Part shown: positions 25,635 through 33,711 of the stretch, piece by piece
Layout: each line of letters opens with the position of its first letter
Position numbering within the stretch: the stretch's first letter is position 1
Source of the DNA: Brasilonema bromeliae SPC951
Lineage (GTDB): Bacteria; Cyanobacteriota; Cyanobacteriia; Cyanobacteriales; Nostocaceae
Reading direction: 5' to 3'
Assembly (NCBI RefSeq): GCF_012912135.1
Contig: NZ_QMEB01000027.1
Coordinates: forward strand, 1-36,763
Length of the DNA stretch: 36,763 bases
Notes under the pieces: generated by a model
Told to the model about the DNA's origin: nothing
Database searches by the model: none
The model's input: only the letters and a program-made list of their open reading frames with translations
Position numbers and translations under genes: made by a program

Positions 25635-26444
25635 ATGTTTACGGCACGTCGGTGGTGGGAGCGCAGAGGATTACAAATAGGGTTGCTAGGTATAGTTGTT
25701 GGTGGTGCTTGGGTGCTTCGACAAACTCAAGGTGCTCTTATGTTTGAGATATATCAAGAGATAACTCGTCCAATCCAGATGTTGCAGACACCACCAGCTC
25801 AAGAAGAACGTCTCAAGGATGCTCGGTTTTTAGAACTGCAAACCCAGATCGCAGAACTGAAAAACCAAAATAAAAAGTTAAAACAGTTATTAGGCTATGT
25901 AGAAAAAGAACCATCCACATCCCGCCCTGTGATCGCGCGAGTGATGACACGTGGTGCTGACAACTGGTGGCAACAAGTAACTCTCAATCGTGGAAGCCTT
26001 GCAGGTATTCAGGAAGGTTATATCGTTAAGGGTGATGGTGGATTGGTGGGTTTAGTAGAAAGCGTAACTCCCAATACCAGCCGGGTGCTGTTAATTAGTG
26101 ACCTCAAGAGTCAAGTTGGTGTAACAGTCAGCCGCACAGGGGCAAAGGGTGTTTTGCGAGGAGATTCCTCTGCTGATGGAATCCTGGAATTTTATGAAAA
26201 AGTCCCAAATGTAAAACCTGGAGACGTAGTTACTACATCTACCTATAGTCAGAAGTTTCCTTCCGGATTGGCTGTCGGACGAGTGAAGTCTTTAGATTTA
26301 AAGAAACTTCCAGCATCAGTGGGGAAAGTGGAACTTTTCCCGTCGATACGCTCTTTGGATTGGGTGACGGTATATCCTAAACCACAAACCCCGCCACCAG
26401 AAAATGTCGGTTCTGTCAATCAAAAGTCAGAAAAATCTAAATGA
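25635..26444 (+). CDS. mreC: Rod-shape-determining protein MreC, 269 aa
   Basis: A bitopic protein linking MreB to periplasmic wall enzymes. It has a short cytosolic N-terminus, one transmembrane helix (about 14-30, GLQIGLLGIVVGGAWVL), a coiled coil (about 58-92, LELQTQIAELKNQNKKLKQL) and the beta-rich periplasmic core (VIARVMTRGADNWWQQVTLNRG, GLVGLVESVTPNTSRVLLI, VGVTVSRTGAKGVLRG). It lies 83 nt after mreB, with AAGG about 7 nt before ATG 25635. The Pro/Ser/Lys-rich tail ends right before mreD. Confidence 0.92.
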   Translation: MFTARRWWERRGLQIGLLGIVVGGAWVLRQTQGALMFEIYQEITRPIQMLQTPPAQEERLKDARFLELQTQIAELKNQNKKLKQLLGYVEKEPSTSRPVIARVMTRGADNWWQQVTLNRGSLAGIQEGYIVKGDGGLVGLVESVTPNTSRVLLISDLKSQVGVTVSRTGAKGVLRGDSSADGILEFYEKVPNVKPGDVVTTSTYSQKFPSGLAVGRVKSLDLKKLPASVGKVELFPSIRSLDWVTVYPKPQTPPPENVGSVNQKSEKSK

Positions 26445-26448
26445 AACA

Positions 26449-27066
26449 ATGAGGACTCCTCAATTACAAACCAGTAGGAAAAAAAAGTCAAAATCGCCAA
26501 GACGAAAATCCAAAATTCAAATCGTCCCCCTTTCTCGTTGGCACCCGCGCTTACTTCAGTTCACTGATTGGGCGATAATAACTGGATCAGTAATGTTATG
26601 CTTACTGATGCTGTTAATCCGAGTCCCTGGTATGGAATTATTGGGAATAGGACCAAACTGGCCTGTGATTTGGGTAGTTGCTTGGAGTGTCAAGCGCACA
26701 GCTTTTAGTGGCGCATTGGCAGGTGTTGTTTTGGGTCTACTACAAGATGCTATGACATCACCTGATCCAACTCATGCTCTAAGTTTGGCAGTGGTTGGAA
26801 GTTTGACTGGTCTGTTGCAGAAGCAGCGTTTTATACAAGAAGATTTTATTTCTATTGCCTTAATTGTGTTTGGTATGGCACTGTGGTCAGAGACAATTTT
26901 TGCATCGCAGTTGATTTTAATGGGCGATCGCAATCCGGCTGATGTCTGGGCACATTTCCAGAAAGTCGCCCTTGCCTCTGCCATTCTCAGTAGCCTCTGG
27001 GCACCAGTGATTTATTTTCCCCTAAATCGTTGGTGGCAGCAAGTAAAATTAGCACAACAGTCATAA
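26449..27066 (+). CDS. mreD: Rod-shape-determining protein MreD, 205 aa
   Basis: A polytopic membrane partner of MreC. A basic N-terminal stretch (KKKSKSPRRKSKIQ) precedes about five hydrophobic segments (WAIITGSVMLCLLMLLI; WPVIWVVAWSV; ALAGVVLGLLQDAM; a segment at FISIALIVFGMALWS; VALASAILSSLWAPVIYF). The frame is open from 26404, inside mreC, but ATG 26449, 4 nt after the mreC stop, is preferred. No good ribosome site is seen, so translation is probably coupled to mreC. A hairpin terminator follows. Confidence 0.88.
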   Translation: MRTPQLQTSRKKKSKSPRRKSKIQIVPLSRWHPRLLQFTDWAIITGSVMLCLLMLLIRVPGMELLGIGPNWPVIWVVAWSVKRTAFSGALAGVVLGLLQDAMTSPDPTHALSLAVVGSLTGLLQKQRFIQEDFISIALIVFGMALWSETIFASQLILMGDRNPADVWAHFQKVALASAILSSLWAPVIYFPLNRWWQQVKLAQQS

Positions 27067-27158
27067 ATCAGTGAAGAAGAATTCAAAATTCAGAAATCTT
27101 CTTACAAAGAACCGAGTGCGGAGTGTGGATAACCTGGGTTTAAACTCAGAAAGGAGTG

Positions 27159-27195
27159 AGGAGTGAGGAGTCAATTAATGTGACTCTTCACTCCT
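27159..27195 (+). terminator. Terminator of the mreBCD cluster
   Basis: AGGAGTGAGGAGTCA pairs with TGACTCTTCACTCCT (one G-T pair) across a 7-nt loop and is followed by AAATTTTTC, about 90 nt after mreD. The 5' arm lies in a GAGTGAG tandem repeat. Confidence 0.55.
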
Positions 27196-27296
27196 AAATT
27201 TTTCTGAACTATACGCATCCTTTAACAAAATAAATTCAAGCTAAAGTTAATTCATCTTTATGTAGCTACAAAATTATTACTCTGTTGCTAAGAATT

Positions 27297-28472
27297 ATGG
27301 ATAATTTACCAATGGTCGAACCAGATGCTTTCATCGCAGAATCAGAATTTCAGGATGATTCACATCCAAAGCAAACACTCTTAAGTGACTTTGACCACGC
27401 TATGATGCGGCGGTGTATAGAACTCGCCCGTCGCGCTTTAGGACGCACCTCCCCAAACCCAATGGTGGGGGCGGTGATTGTCAAAGATGGCGAGATTATC
27501 GGGGAAGGGTTTCATCCGCGTGCTGGTGAGCCGCATGCAGAAGTTTTTGCCCTCAAAGCAGCAGGTGAAAATGCTCGTGGAGCAACGATTTACGTGAGCT
27601 TAGAGCCTTGCAATCACTATGGACGTACTCCCCCTTGTTCAGAAGCGTTGGTAGCCGCTGGGATCGCTAAGGTGGTCGTGGGGATGGTTGACCCAAATCC
27701 ACTTGTCGCTGGTGGTGGTATAGCCCGTCTACGGGCTGCAGGGATAGAAGTTTTGGTGGGAGTGGAAGAACAAGCCTGTAAGAAGCTCAATGAAGGTTTT
27801 ATCCATCGTATTCTTCATCATCGACCTTTTGGCATTTTGAAATATGCCATGACTTTAGATGGCAAAATTGCGACGACGACTGGTCATAGTGCATGGGTGA
27901 CAAATAAGGATGCTCGCGGCGAAGTTCATCAACTGCGAGCAGCTTGTGATGCGGTGATTGTGGGTGGAAACACAATCAGACTGGATAATCCTTATTTGAC
28001 TAGCCATCGGGAAGGAGCACATAATCCCCTACGGGTGGTCATGAGCCGTAGTCTGGATTTACCTCAAAACGCTCGTATCTGGCAAACCGCAGAAGCTCCC
28101 ACTTTGGTTTTCACAGAAAAAGGAGCTAACCCCGATTTTCAAGAACTGTTGCGGAATCTGGGGGTGGAAGTGGTGGAGTTAACACCACTCACACCAGATC
28201 AGGTGATGGCGTACTTATACAAGCGGGGATTTTGCAGCGTGTTATGGGAGTGCGGTGGTGTTTTAGCTGCTAGTGCGATCGCCCAAAAAGCAGTGCAAAA
28301 AGTTTTTGCTTTTATTGCTCCTAAAATCGTTGGTGGTGTTCATGCTCCCACACCTGTGGGTGACTTAGGTTTGACCTCCATGACTGAGGCGCTATCCTTG
28401 GAACGTGTAGAGATAAGGGTAGTTGGTTCTGACTGTTTGGTAGAGGGTTATTTGCCAAGTCATCAGTTATAA
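27297..28472 (+). CDS. ribD: Bifunctional riboflavin deaminase/reductase RibD, 391 aa
   Basis: Two successive steps of riboflavin synthesis: deamination of the pyrimidine ring and reduction of the ribose side chain. The N-terminal zinc deaminase (about 35-150) shows PNPMVGAVIVKDGEIIGEGFH, HAEVFAL (His/Glu) and PCNHYGRTPPC (two zinc Cys). The reductase domain begins about residue 175, GILKYAMTLDGKIATTTGHSAWVT, with DAVIVGGNTIRLDNP. ATG 27297 is chosen over an upstream TTG at 27285; homologues commonly have an N-terminal extension of about 30 residues. No FMN riboswitch is seen upstream. Confidence 0.93.
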   Translation: MDNLPMVEPDAFIAESEFQDDSHPKQTLLSDFDHAMMRRCIELARRALGRTSPNPMVGAVIVKDGEIIGEGFHPRAGEPHAEVFALKAAGENARGATIYVSLEPCNHYGRTPPCSEALVAAGIAKVVVGMVDPNPLVAGGGIARLRAAGIEVLVGVEEQACKKLNEGFIHRILHHRPFGILKYAMTLDGKIATTTGHSAWVTNKDARGEVHQLRAACDAVIVGGNTIRLDNPYLTSHREGAHNPLRVVMSRSLDLPQNARIWQTAEAPTLVFTEKGANPDFQELLRNLGVEVVELTPLTPDQVMAYLYKRGFCSVLWECGGVLAASAIAQKAVQKVFAFIAPKIVGGVHAPTPVGDLGLTSMTEALSLERVEIRVVGSDCLVEGYLPSHQL

Positions 28473-28503
28473 GTCATAAGTCATGAGTTATGACTTATGA
28501 CTT
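28471..28503. terminator. Perfect 14-bp hairpin wedged between two convergent stop codons
   Basis: AAGTCATAAGTCAT-gagtt-ATGACTTATGACTT starts inside the ribD TAA and ends next to the stop of the minus-strand hypothetical, with TTTT on the plus side. Its AAGTCAT units are tandem, as in STRR tracts. It can serve both genes. Confidence 0.6.
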
Positions 28504-28722
28504 TTAGGAATACTGACGTTCTTGAGCCAAATCACGGATCAGTGCTAGCCGAGATTTAACGTAGTCACTGAGGAAATCGCTTTCATAACAATCTAGCAAA
28601 GCTTGGGTTTTGATTTGTTTGACCAACCATTGTACCAAGCTAGCATCATCGAGCTGTAATAGCGTCTTAGTTTGTGCAGTTTCCACTACAGACCAAAGCT
28701 GACGCATAACTTTGGGAGTCAT
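28504..28722 (-). CDS. Small hypothetical protein, 72 aa
   Basis: ATG 28722 has GGAGG 5 nt upstream, a strong site, so the longer frame to 28767 is not needed. The product MTPKVMRQLWSVVETAQTKTLLQLDD... is all-helical and soluble, ending VKSRLALIRDLAQERQYS. Its look is that of a small conserved cyanobacterial protein; no function is recognised. It converges with ribD and diverges from the helicase operon. Confidence 0.65.
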   Translation of the reverse strand: MTPKVMRQLWSVVETAQTKTLLQLDDASLVQWLVKQIKTQALLDCYESDFLSDYVKSRLALIRDLAQERQYS

Positions 28723-29256
28723 TAGACCTCCATTGAAGATTAGCTTAGCTGTTTTCAGGATACACAATTGCGGTAATAGGTTTCGGTCTTAATGTAGAGG
28801 CTGACATAAGTGTTATTAAAAACTTAATATATTGAGTTATAAGTTGATGATGATTAAGGATTAATAATTTTAAACAATACATGAACAAAAAGTAGTATTG
28901 TTATGCCCTGCATGAGTCTTGACTTTTTGCTTGTGTTGTTCTGTGTCTCAACGTCTACCTGTGCTGTACGTTCGCTTATTTTTCATATTTTAAACACTTT
29001 TGTAAATACTTGTTAAGCGCACAATCAATTTTATTTTGATTGAGTAGTAAAACCAAATATGCTGATTGCTAAGTTTGAGAAACTTGGTTTTTTCAAGCTA
29101 TACTTTTGTTTACAAATAACCAATGAAGGAGATCCAAAAAAATGCTTACCCTTCAATAATTGATTGGGCACTTTTTATGGCGATCGCAATTTTTACCCAA
29201 TACAGGCAGCTACTGAAAAGCTATAGTATAAATTCAAACTAACCTTCCACGAGATA
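28723..29256. other. Spacer at the entry to the defence-like island
   Basis: AT-rich, 534 nt. It contains small hairpins (AATCAA-N7-TTGATT near 29024; AACTTG/CAAG near 29095), a HIP1 site at 29180, and a five-codon frame with a good ribosome site (AAGGAG, ATG 29142, stop 29157) that could be a leader peptide or a gene remnant. TATAGTATAAAT at 29222-29233 is a plausible -10 region for the helicase operon. No real gene is seen. Confidence 0.4.
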
Positions 29257-30651
29257 ATGAGTCTACCTCAGCCAATTGGTCGCCAAAAAGAGGTGCTATA
29301 TCTACCAGCACGGGGGCACTTCGCTGTTTTAGGAACTGCGGGAAGTGGTAAGACAACACTTGCTATTTTGCGATCCGCTTTTCTTGCTGATCCAAGGACT
29401 GAACATTGCGGCAAGACGTTGTTAGTCACATTTAATAAAGCGCTTGTAACTTATTTAAACCACCTTCAAGATAGAAAACTAGCCAACGTGATTATCGAGA
29501 ACTACCATCTCTTCGCCAGGGGATATCTCGCTTTTCGCAATAAAATGTCTCGTCATGCGATTCTCACTCCAGATGATCGCGAAGCTTTAGTGAAGCAAGC
29601 GGTAAAAAATATTTCACAGCATCATAGTTTGCATCCTCTTTTTGACTATCCTGTGGAGCTTTTTTCAGAAGAAATTCGCTGGATGGCACACTATGGTATT
29701 ACTACTTATGAAGAGTATCAAAACTTTGATGTACTTAGTGATGTAGAAATGCGTTTTAAGGGGAAAGAACGGGAGTTAGTCTTTGAAATCTACCAGACTT
29801 ACCTAAACCTGCGTCAGCAAAGCGGTAAAAAGTATGACTGGGACGATATAGCAACTACTGTTTGTGAAGAATTCGGTGCTGATACATCAAAACGTTTATA
29901 TAAGCACATCGTAATTGATGAGGGTCAGGACTTTTCGCCACAAATGATTCGCTCCCTTGCCTGGGCTATTCCTGCGGATGGTTCATTGACATTCTTTGGA
30001 GATGTTGCACAGCAAATATATGGACATCGTATATCTTGGCGAGATGCAGGACTTGATATCGAACAAGTTTGGGAATTTAAACAAAATTACCGGAACACCA
30101 AACAAATTGCCAAACTTGGACTTGCTATCTCAAAGATGCCTTATTTTAAAGGTGTCCCCGATTTAGTGGAACCAGTTTCACCACCTGCTGATGGTCTGTT
30201 ACCAACAATCGTTGAATTTTCTTCTCCTGACCAGGAAATATTATTTGTCGTCCACCAAGCTATAACGCTAGCTAGGACGCAGAACGTGGCAATTCTTTTT
30301 CGCGATCGCCAAGATGAAAAACTTATCGGACAATATTTACCAAAAGGAACTATCCGTCTGCATCGAGAGATGACAACTTGGCAAGCCGGGGCTGGTATTA
30401 GATATGGAACTTATCATTCAGCAAAGGGTCTCGAATTCGACGCAGTTATCTTGCCATTTTGTAATAATAAGAAATTACCAGACCCCGAAGCAGTAGAAGC
30501 TTTCGGTGAAGCAGATGCAAGCGCCCAAGATGGAAGATTATTGTATGTTGGTGTCACACGTGCTAAAACACGGCTGATTATGACGTACTGCGGTGAAGTT
30601 ACTAGTCTTTTACCAAGTGATACCAGCCTTTACGAGAGGGTGAAAAGATGA
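29257..30651 (+). CDS. Compact UvrD/Rep-like SF1 DNA helicase, 464 aa
   Basis: All core SF1A motifs are visible: Q-motif-like IGRQKEVL; Walker A GTAGSGKTT (Lys32); LLVTFNKAL (Ia); Walker B IVIDEGQDF (Asp221-Glu222); GDVAQQIYG (III); QNYRNT (IV); TYHSAKGLEFDAV (V); LLYVGVTRAK (VI). The protein is much shorter than UvrD (about 720 aa): the accessory 1B/2B insertions are reduced and there is no nuclease domain. It is probably an ssDNA translocase or a short-range helicase. It opens a three-gene operon: its TGA overlaps the ATG of the DarT-like gene (ATGA). The ribosome site is weak (ACGAGATA). Similar small helicases occur in defence and stress operons. The substrate is unknown. Confidence 0.85.
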   Translation: MSLPQPIGRQKEVLYLPARGHFAVLGTAGSGKTTLAILRSAFLADPRTEHCGKTLLVTFNKALVTYLNHLQDRKLANVIIENYHLFARGYLAFRNKMSRHAILTPDDREALVKQAVKNISQHHSLHPLFDYPVELFSEEIRWMAHYGITTYEEYQNFDVLSDVEMRFKGKERELVFEIYQTYLNLRQQSGKKYDWDDIATTVCEEFGADTSKRLYKHIVIDEGQDFSPQMIRSLAWAIPADGSLTFFGDVAQQIYGHRISWRDAGLDIEQVWEFKQNYRNTKQIAKLGLAISKMPYFKGVPDLVEPVSPPADGLLPTIVEFSSPDQEILFVVHQAITLARTQNVAILFRDRQDEKLIGQYLPKGTIRLHREMTTWQAGAGIRYGTYHSAKGLEFDAVILPFCNNKKLPDPEAVEAFGEADASAQDGRLLYVGVTRAKTRLIMTYCGEVTSLLPSDTSLYERVKR

Positions 30652-31355
30652 TTGATTCGATTAAGCGTGAAGCTGAACGTCGCAGCATAACACGTCTTTG
30701 TCATTTTACCCCATCGCGCAACCTCGTTCATATTTTGACAGGTGAAACGGGAATACTGGCAACAAAACATTTACAAAAAAATGAGCGCAGTGTTTTTACA
30801 CCAACTGACCTAAAGCGGCTTGATGGACATCAAGGATACATCTGTTGTTCAATTCAATACCCCAATGTCTGGTATTTCAATACAGCAAAATCCAAAGATA
30901 TTTTATTTAGGGATTGGGTTGTGCTATTCATCAATCCGAAGTATCTCTGGTTGGCTGGTACTCGTTTCTGTCCAAGAAATGCTGCATCTGCTTTTGGTAG
31001 TACTATTGCCGAAGGTGAGGCAGCTTTTTTGTCAATGTTTGCTCAGTCTGTATCTGGTGCTGGAGGACGAACTTTTAGCCGTTGGACTAATCATTTAGCC
31101 TGCTGTCCCACAGACAACCAAGCAGAAGTTCTGATTCCAGACCAAATTGGAATATCTGACATTTTAGCGATTGCAGTACCAAGTGAAACGCAGGCAAAAA
31201 ACGAAGCAGTACGCCTTGACATTCTGGGTATTTCTGAGGAGAAATACAAATTCGTAGTAGCACCAGATTTATTTGATAAGTACAATTTAAGCAACTTGAT
31301 TCGCTCAGGTAAAAGACCAGATGAAACACCTTGGAAAGTCGGGGAGGAACTATGA
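30648..31355 (+). CDS. DarT-type nucleic-acid ADP-ribosyltransferase (DUF4433), 235 aa
   Basis: The DarT family transfers ADP-ribose from NAD+ to bases of ssDNA and acts as the toxin of DarTG modules. Fold markers in order: RLCHFTPSRNLVHIL with His19 (NAD+ site); RLDGHQGYICCSIQYPNVWYF (residues 57-77), like the RLDG..SVSISFPN block of DarT1-type proteins; DWVVLFINPKYLW; FCPRNAAS; and QAEVLIPDQIGISDI with Glu160 where DarT has its catalytic Glu. The length is typical and both key residues are present, so it is probably active. ATG overlaps the helicase stop and its own TGA overlaps the next ATG, so all three proteins are coupled. The base targeted (T as in DarT2 or G as proposed for DarT1) cannot be read here. 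Confidence 0.8.
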   Translation: MIDSIKREAERRSITRLCHFTPSRNLVHILTGETGILATKHLQKNERSVFTPTDLKRLDGHQGYICCSIQYPNVWYFNTAKSKDILFRDWVVLFINPKYLWLAGTRFCPRNAASAFGSTIAEGEAAFLSMFAQSVSGAGGRTFSRWTNHLACCPTDNQAEVLIPDQIGISDILAIAVPSETQAKNEAVRLDILGISEEKYKFVVAPDLFDKYNLSNLIRSGKRPDETPWKVGEEL

Positions 31356-33163
31356 TTAGTAATGAACAGCACCTACATACAATCTCCCTTATGACAAAAG
31401 GACAAGGTGCATTTCTTGGCGCAGCTGTTGGTGATGCGTTGGGATGGTCTCAAGAACCAGAAGCTAAGAGAATTGATAAAAAGACTTCTTCTCCAGCAGA
31501 AGTTTTAGATAATGGATTCCAACAATGGGTGCGGAAGTCAGGGGGGCAATACTACCCTCATCACGAAGTTATTCTTGCTGGTGAATATAGTGACGATACG
31601 CAGCTAATTCTCTGTACTGCCAGAAGCTTACTTTATGGCGCACGCTGGTGGCACCATTTAACTAAGCGGGAATTACCAATTTGGACTTCTTACGAACGTG
31701 GTGGAGGAGGAGCAACAAAACGATCAGCGCAGCAATGGCTTGCAGGAATAGAGCCTTGGTCTTCTCCTGATAAGGAGAAAAAGCGATATTTTGGTGCTGG
31801 TGGAAATGGTGTGGCGATGCGAATATTGCCTCATTGTTTGTTAGGTGCGACAGAAACTAATTTTGAAAACATTGCGAAAAATATTGTTGCTAATGGTGTT
31901 ACAACTCACGGACACCCCAGAGCTTTGGTGGGTGCGCTTGCTTACGGTTTTGCCATTTGGGTAGCATTACGAGAGACGAATACTTTGCAATACGGTGCAA
32001 TTCTTGAAAAAGTTTTATCGGAACTTAATTCTTGGTCTGTTTTACCAGATTTAAATGATATTTGCCCGAATTGGAAAAATTCAGCTTTGCAAACAACTGA
32101 TGGACAATATGACGATTCTTGGCAACACACTATTAAGGAGATGTTGCAACTTCTTGAGTTATGCCAAGAGGGAATGAAGCAAGGAGCGCTCTCGATTGAG
32201 CGAGAAGTTCTTACTAAACTTGGATGCTTTAATAAAAGTGTCAAAGGAGCAGGAACGGTAAGTGCTGCGGCTGCCATATTTCTGGCATCGCGTTTTGCCG
32301 CAAATCCGTTCTATGGTCTTTTAGAAGCAGGATTCGCTCACGGTGCTGACACTGATACGATTGCGTCAATGACTGGTGGAATTCTTGGTGCTATAGCGGG
32401 AATTGAATGGCTAGGAAATTACGCAGTAAAAGTTCAAGATGCAAACTATATCCGAGATATAGCAGAACATTTAGCCAGAAACCAAGGCGATTCACAAACT
32501 CAACAAGCAGATAATTTCACAATTAAGAAAACGCATCTAGATGCTTTCGTAAAACAAATCGAAGTGTCAAAACCTGCTGATAGTATATTGATTCCAGATG
32601 GAAGAAAAGCCCAAATATCAGCTTCTGTAAATCATCAGTCTATATCTAAATCAACTGTGGCGACATCGTGGAAGCTGACTACTGCTGAAGGTCAGTCTTT
32701 ATATGTCAAAAAGCTTTCACGCCCTAAAAACAACACAGAAATTAACTCTGAGTTAAAATCTATTAGTGTCTCTGAACATAATTTTGAATTCCAACAAGTT
32801 AATATTCTCCATGTAGGAATTGAAATTCCAGTTAGCAATCTTGATAAATCTCGTTTTTTCTATGAGAAAGTTTTAGGAATTCAAGTAGAACAAGAATCAA
32901 AGTTGTTGGTAAGATGTGGGAGTATTGTATTAATTAATATAGAAGATTATAAAAAAAGGCACGGCTTTTATTCAGGGACTACTAAAGCACCTACTACTCA
33001 CACGATTGACCTTGAAGTTGAATCACTCGATGAAGCTTATAATAATGTGAGCAAAGTAGAAGCAAAAATTGTAAAAGATATTTCAAAAAACCATGAAAGA
33101 CGTTACTTTTATTGTCTTGATCCTGATGATAATCAGATTAGAATTTTTGAAGTAAAGTTTTAA
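31352..33163 (+). CDS. ADP-ribosylglycohydrolase (ARH/DraG family) fused to a VOC/glyoxalase-like domain, 603 aa
   Basis: ARH proteins are Mg2+-dependent and remove ADP-ribose from targets. Residues 16-355 hold the domain: GAAVGDALGW, the first metal site EYSDDTQ (Asp81, Asp82, Thr83), THGHPRALVGA, and the second metal site HGADTDTIASMTGG (Asp333, Asp335, Thr336), all intact. A linker (about 380-480) leads to a C-terminal VOC module (482-603): ILHVGIEIPVSNLDKSRFFY, THTIDLEVESLDEAY, DPDDNQIRIFEVKF, with a possible metal triad His487, His550, Glu600. ATG 31352 overlaps the DarT stop (ATGA), with GGAGG 6 nt upstream; a TTG at 31331 is less likely. By position it should be the antidote to the DarT-like toxin, replacing the macrodomain DarG. 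The VOC part is visibly more AT-rich than the ARH part, which suggests a late fusion. Confidence 0.82.
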   Translation: MISNEQHLHTISLMTKGQGAFLGAAVGDALGWSQEPEAKRIDKKTSSPAEVLDNGFQQWVRKSGGQYYPHHEVILAGEYSDDTQLILCTARSLLYGARWWHHLTKRELPIWTSYERGGGGATKRSAQQWLAGIEPWSSPDKEKKRYFGAGGNGVAMRILPHCLLGATETNFENIAKNIVANGVTTHGHPRALVGALAYGFAIWVALRETNTLQYGAILEKVLSELNSWSVLPDLNDICPNWKNSALQTTDGQYDDSWQHTIKEMLQLLELCQEGMKQGALSIEREVLTKLGCFNKSVKGAGTVSAAAAIFLASRFAANPFYGLLEAGFAHGADTDTIASMTGGILGAIAGIEWLGNYAVKVQDANYIRDIAEHLARNQGDSQTQQADNFTIKKTHLDAFVKQIEVSKPADSILIPDGRKAQISASVNHQSISKSTVATSWKLTTAEGQSLYVKKLSRPKNNTEINSELKSISVSEHNFEFQQVNILHVGIEIPVSNLDKSRFFYEKVLGIQVEQESKLLVRCGSIVLINIEDYKKRHGFYSGTTKAPTTHTIDLEVESLDEAYNNVSKVEAKIVKDISKNHERRYFYCLDPDDNQIRIFEVKF

Positions 33164-33179
33164 TCAAAAATTACGAACC

Positions 33180-33270
33180 TGTATGGCGCTTCATTTCGGC
33201 TTCGCCCCCTAGCAGAAATCTAAAGATATAGCGTTCGCGGAGCGGCTCCTCCGGAGCTTCGCCTAATAAA
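33180..33270. repeat. Palindromic dispersed repeat between the two accessory operons
   Basis: A GC-rich patch in an AT-rich spacer: TTCGGCTTCGCCCCCTAGCA and GCGTTCGCGGAGCGG followed by CTCCTCCGGAGCTTCGCC, full of short palindromes. Its style is that of Nostocales intergenic repeats. It separates the DarT operon from the TCD1 operon, which then has its own promoter in the next 90 nt. Confidence 0.45.
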
Positions 33271-33357
33271 TTTTTAGAACTTCAGGAAAAGCATATTGTC
33301 ATTTTGTATAAAAAAGTAAACAGTAAAGATGTTTCAGTAAACAAGTGAGTGCTATCC

Positions 33358-33711
33358 ATGCCGATTATTGAAAGTAAAGATGTCGTCAACGGGGAAGAAG
33401 TCGTTATCTATATTGAGGTAGATAATATTCCACCGAGTAGAAGCCCATACGAAAATGTACGGGGTGTTGACACAGCTAGAGTTGTGGCTGCGGCTCGTGA
33501 TGTTTTTGGGGAAGCAATGCAGCTAACCCGTAGTTGTGCGAAGCGGGTTGTAGAAAGCGTCAAGCAAATGGAAAAGGAGACACGACCCAATGAATTAGAG
33601 GTCAAGCTTGCTATCAAACTGGATTCAGAGGTTGGTGCAGTTATAGCCAAAGTTAATACGGGGGCGCAAATAGAGGTGACAATGAAGTGGAAGTCAACAG
33701 GGGAGTCGTGA
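33358..33711 (+). CDS. Trypsin-co-occurring domain 1 (TCD1, CU044_2847-like) protein, 117 aa
   Basis: A single small beta-then-helix domain: MPIIESKDVVNGEEVVIYIEVDN, a helix ARVVAAARDVFGEAMQLTRSCAKRVVESVKQM, then ELEVKLAIKLDSEVGAVIAKVNTGAQIEVTMKW. These are marks of the TCD1/CU044_2847 family, which in comparative genomics accompanies trypsin-like proteases or NTPase-based conflict systems, perhaps as an adaptor. ATG 33358 is preferred to the GTG at 33349. Its TGA overlaps the GTG start of the AAA+ gene (GTGA), so the products are coupled and probably work together. The activity is unknown. Confidence 0.72.
   Translation: MPIIESKDVVNGEEVVIYIEVDNIPPSRSPYENVRGVDTARVVAAARDVFGEAMQLTRSCAKRVVESVKQMEKETRPNELEVKLAIKLDSEVGAVIAKVNTGAQIEVTMKWKSTGES

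Noticed and set aside
27067-27296. FMN riboswitch ahead of ribD
   Set aside because: None of the conserved RFN-element blocks is present; the spacer holds only the mreD terminator and AT-rich sequence.
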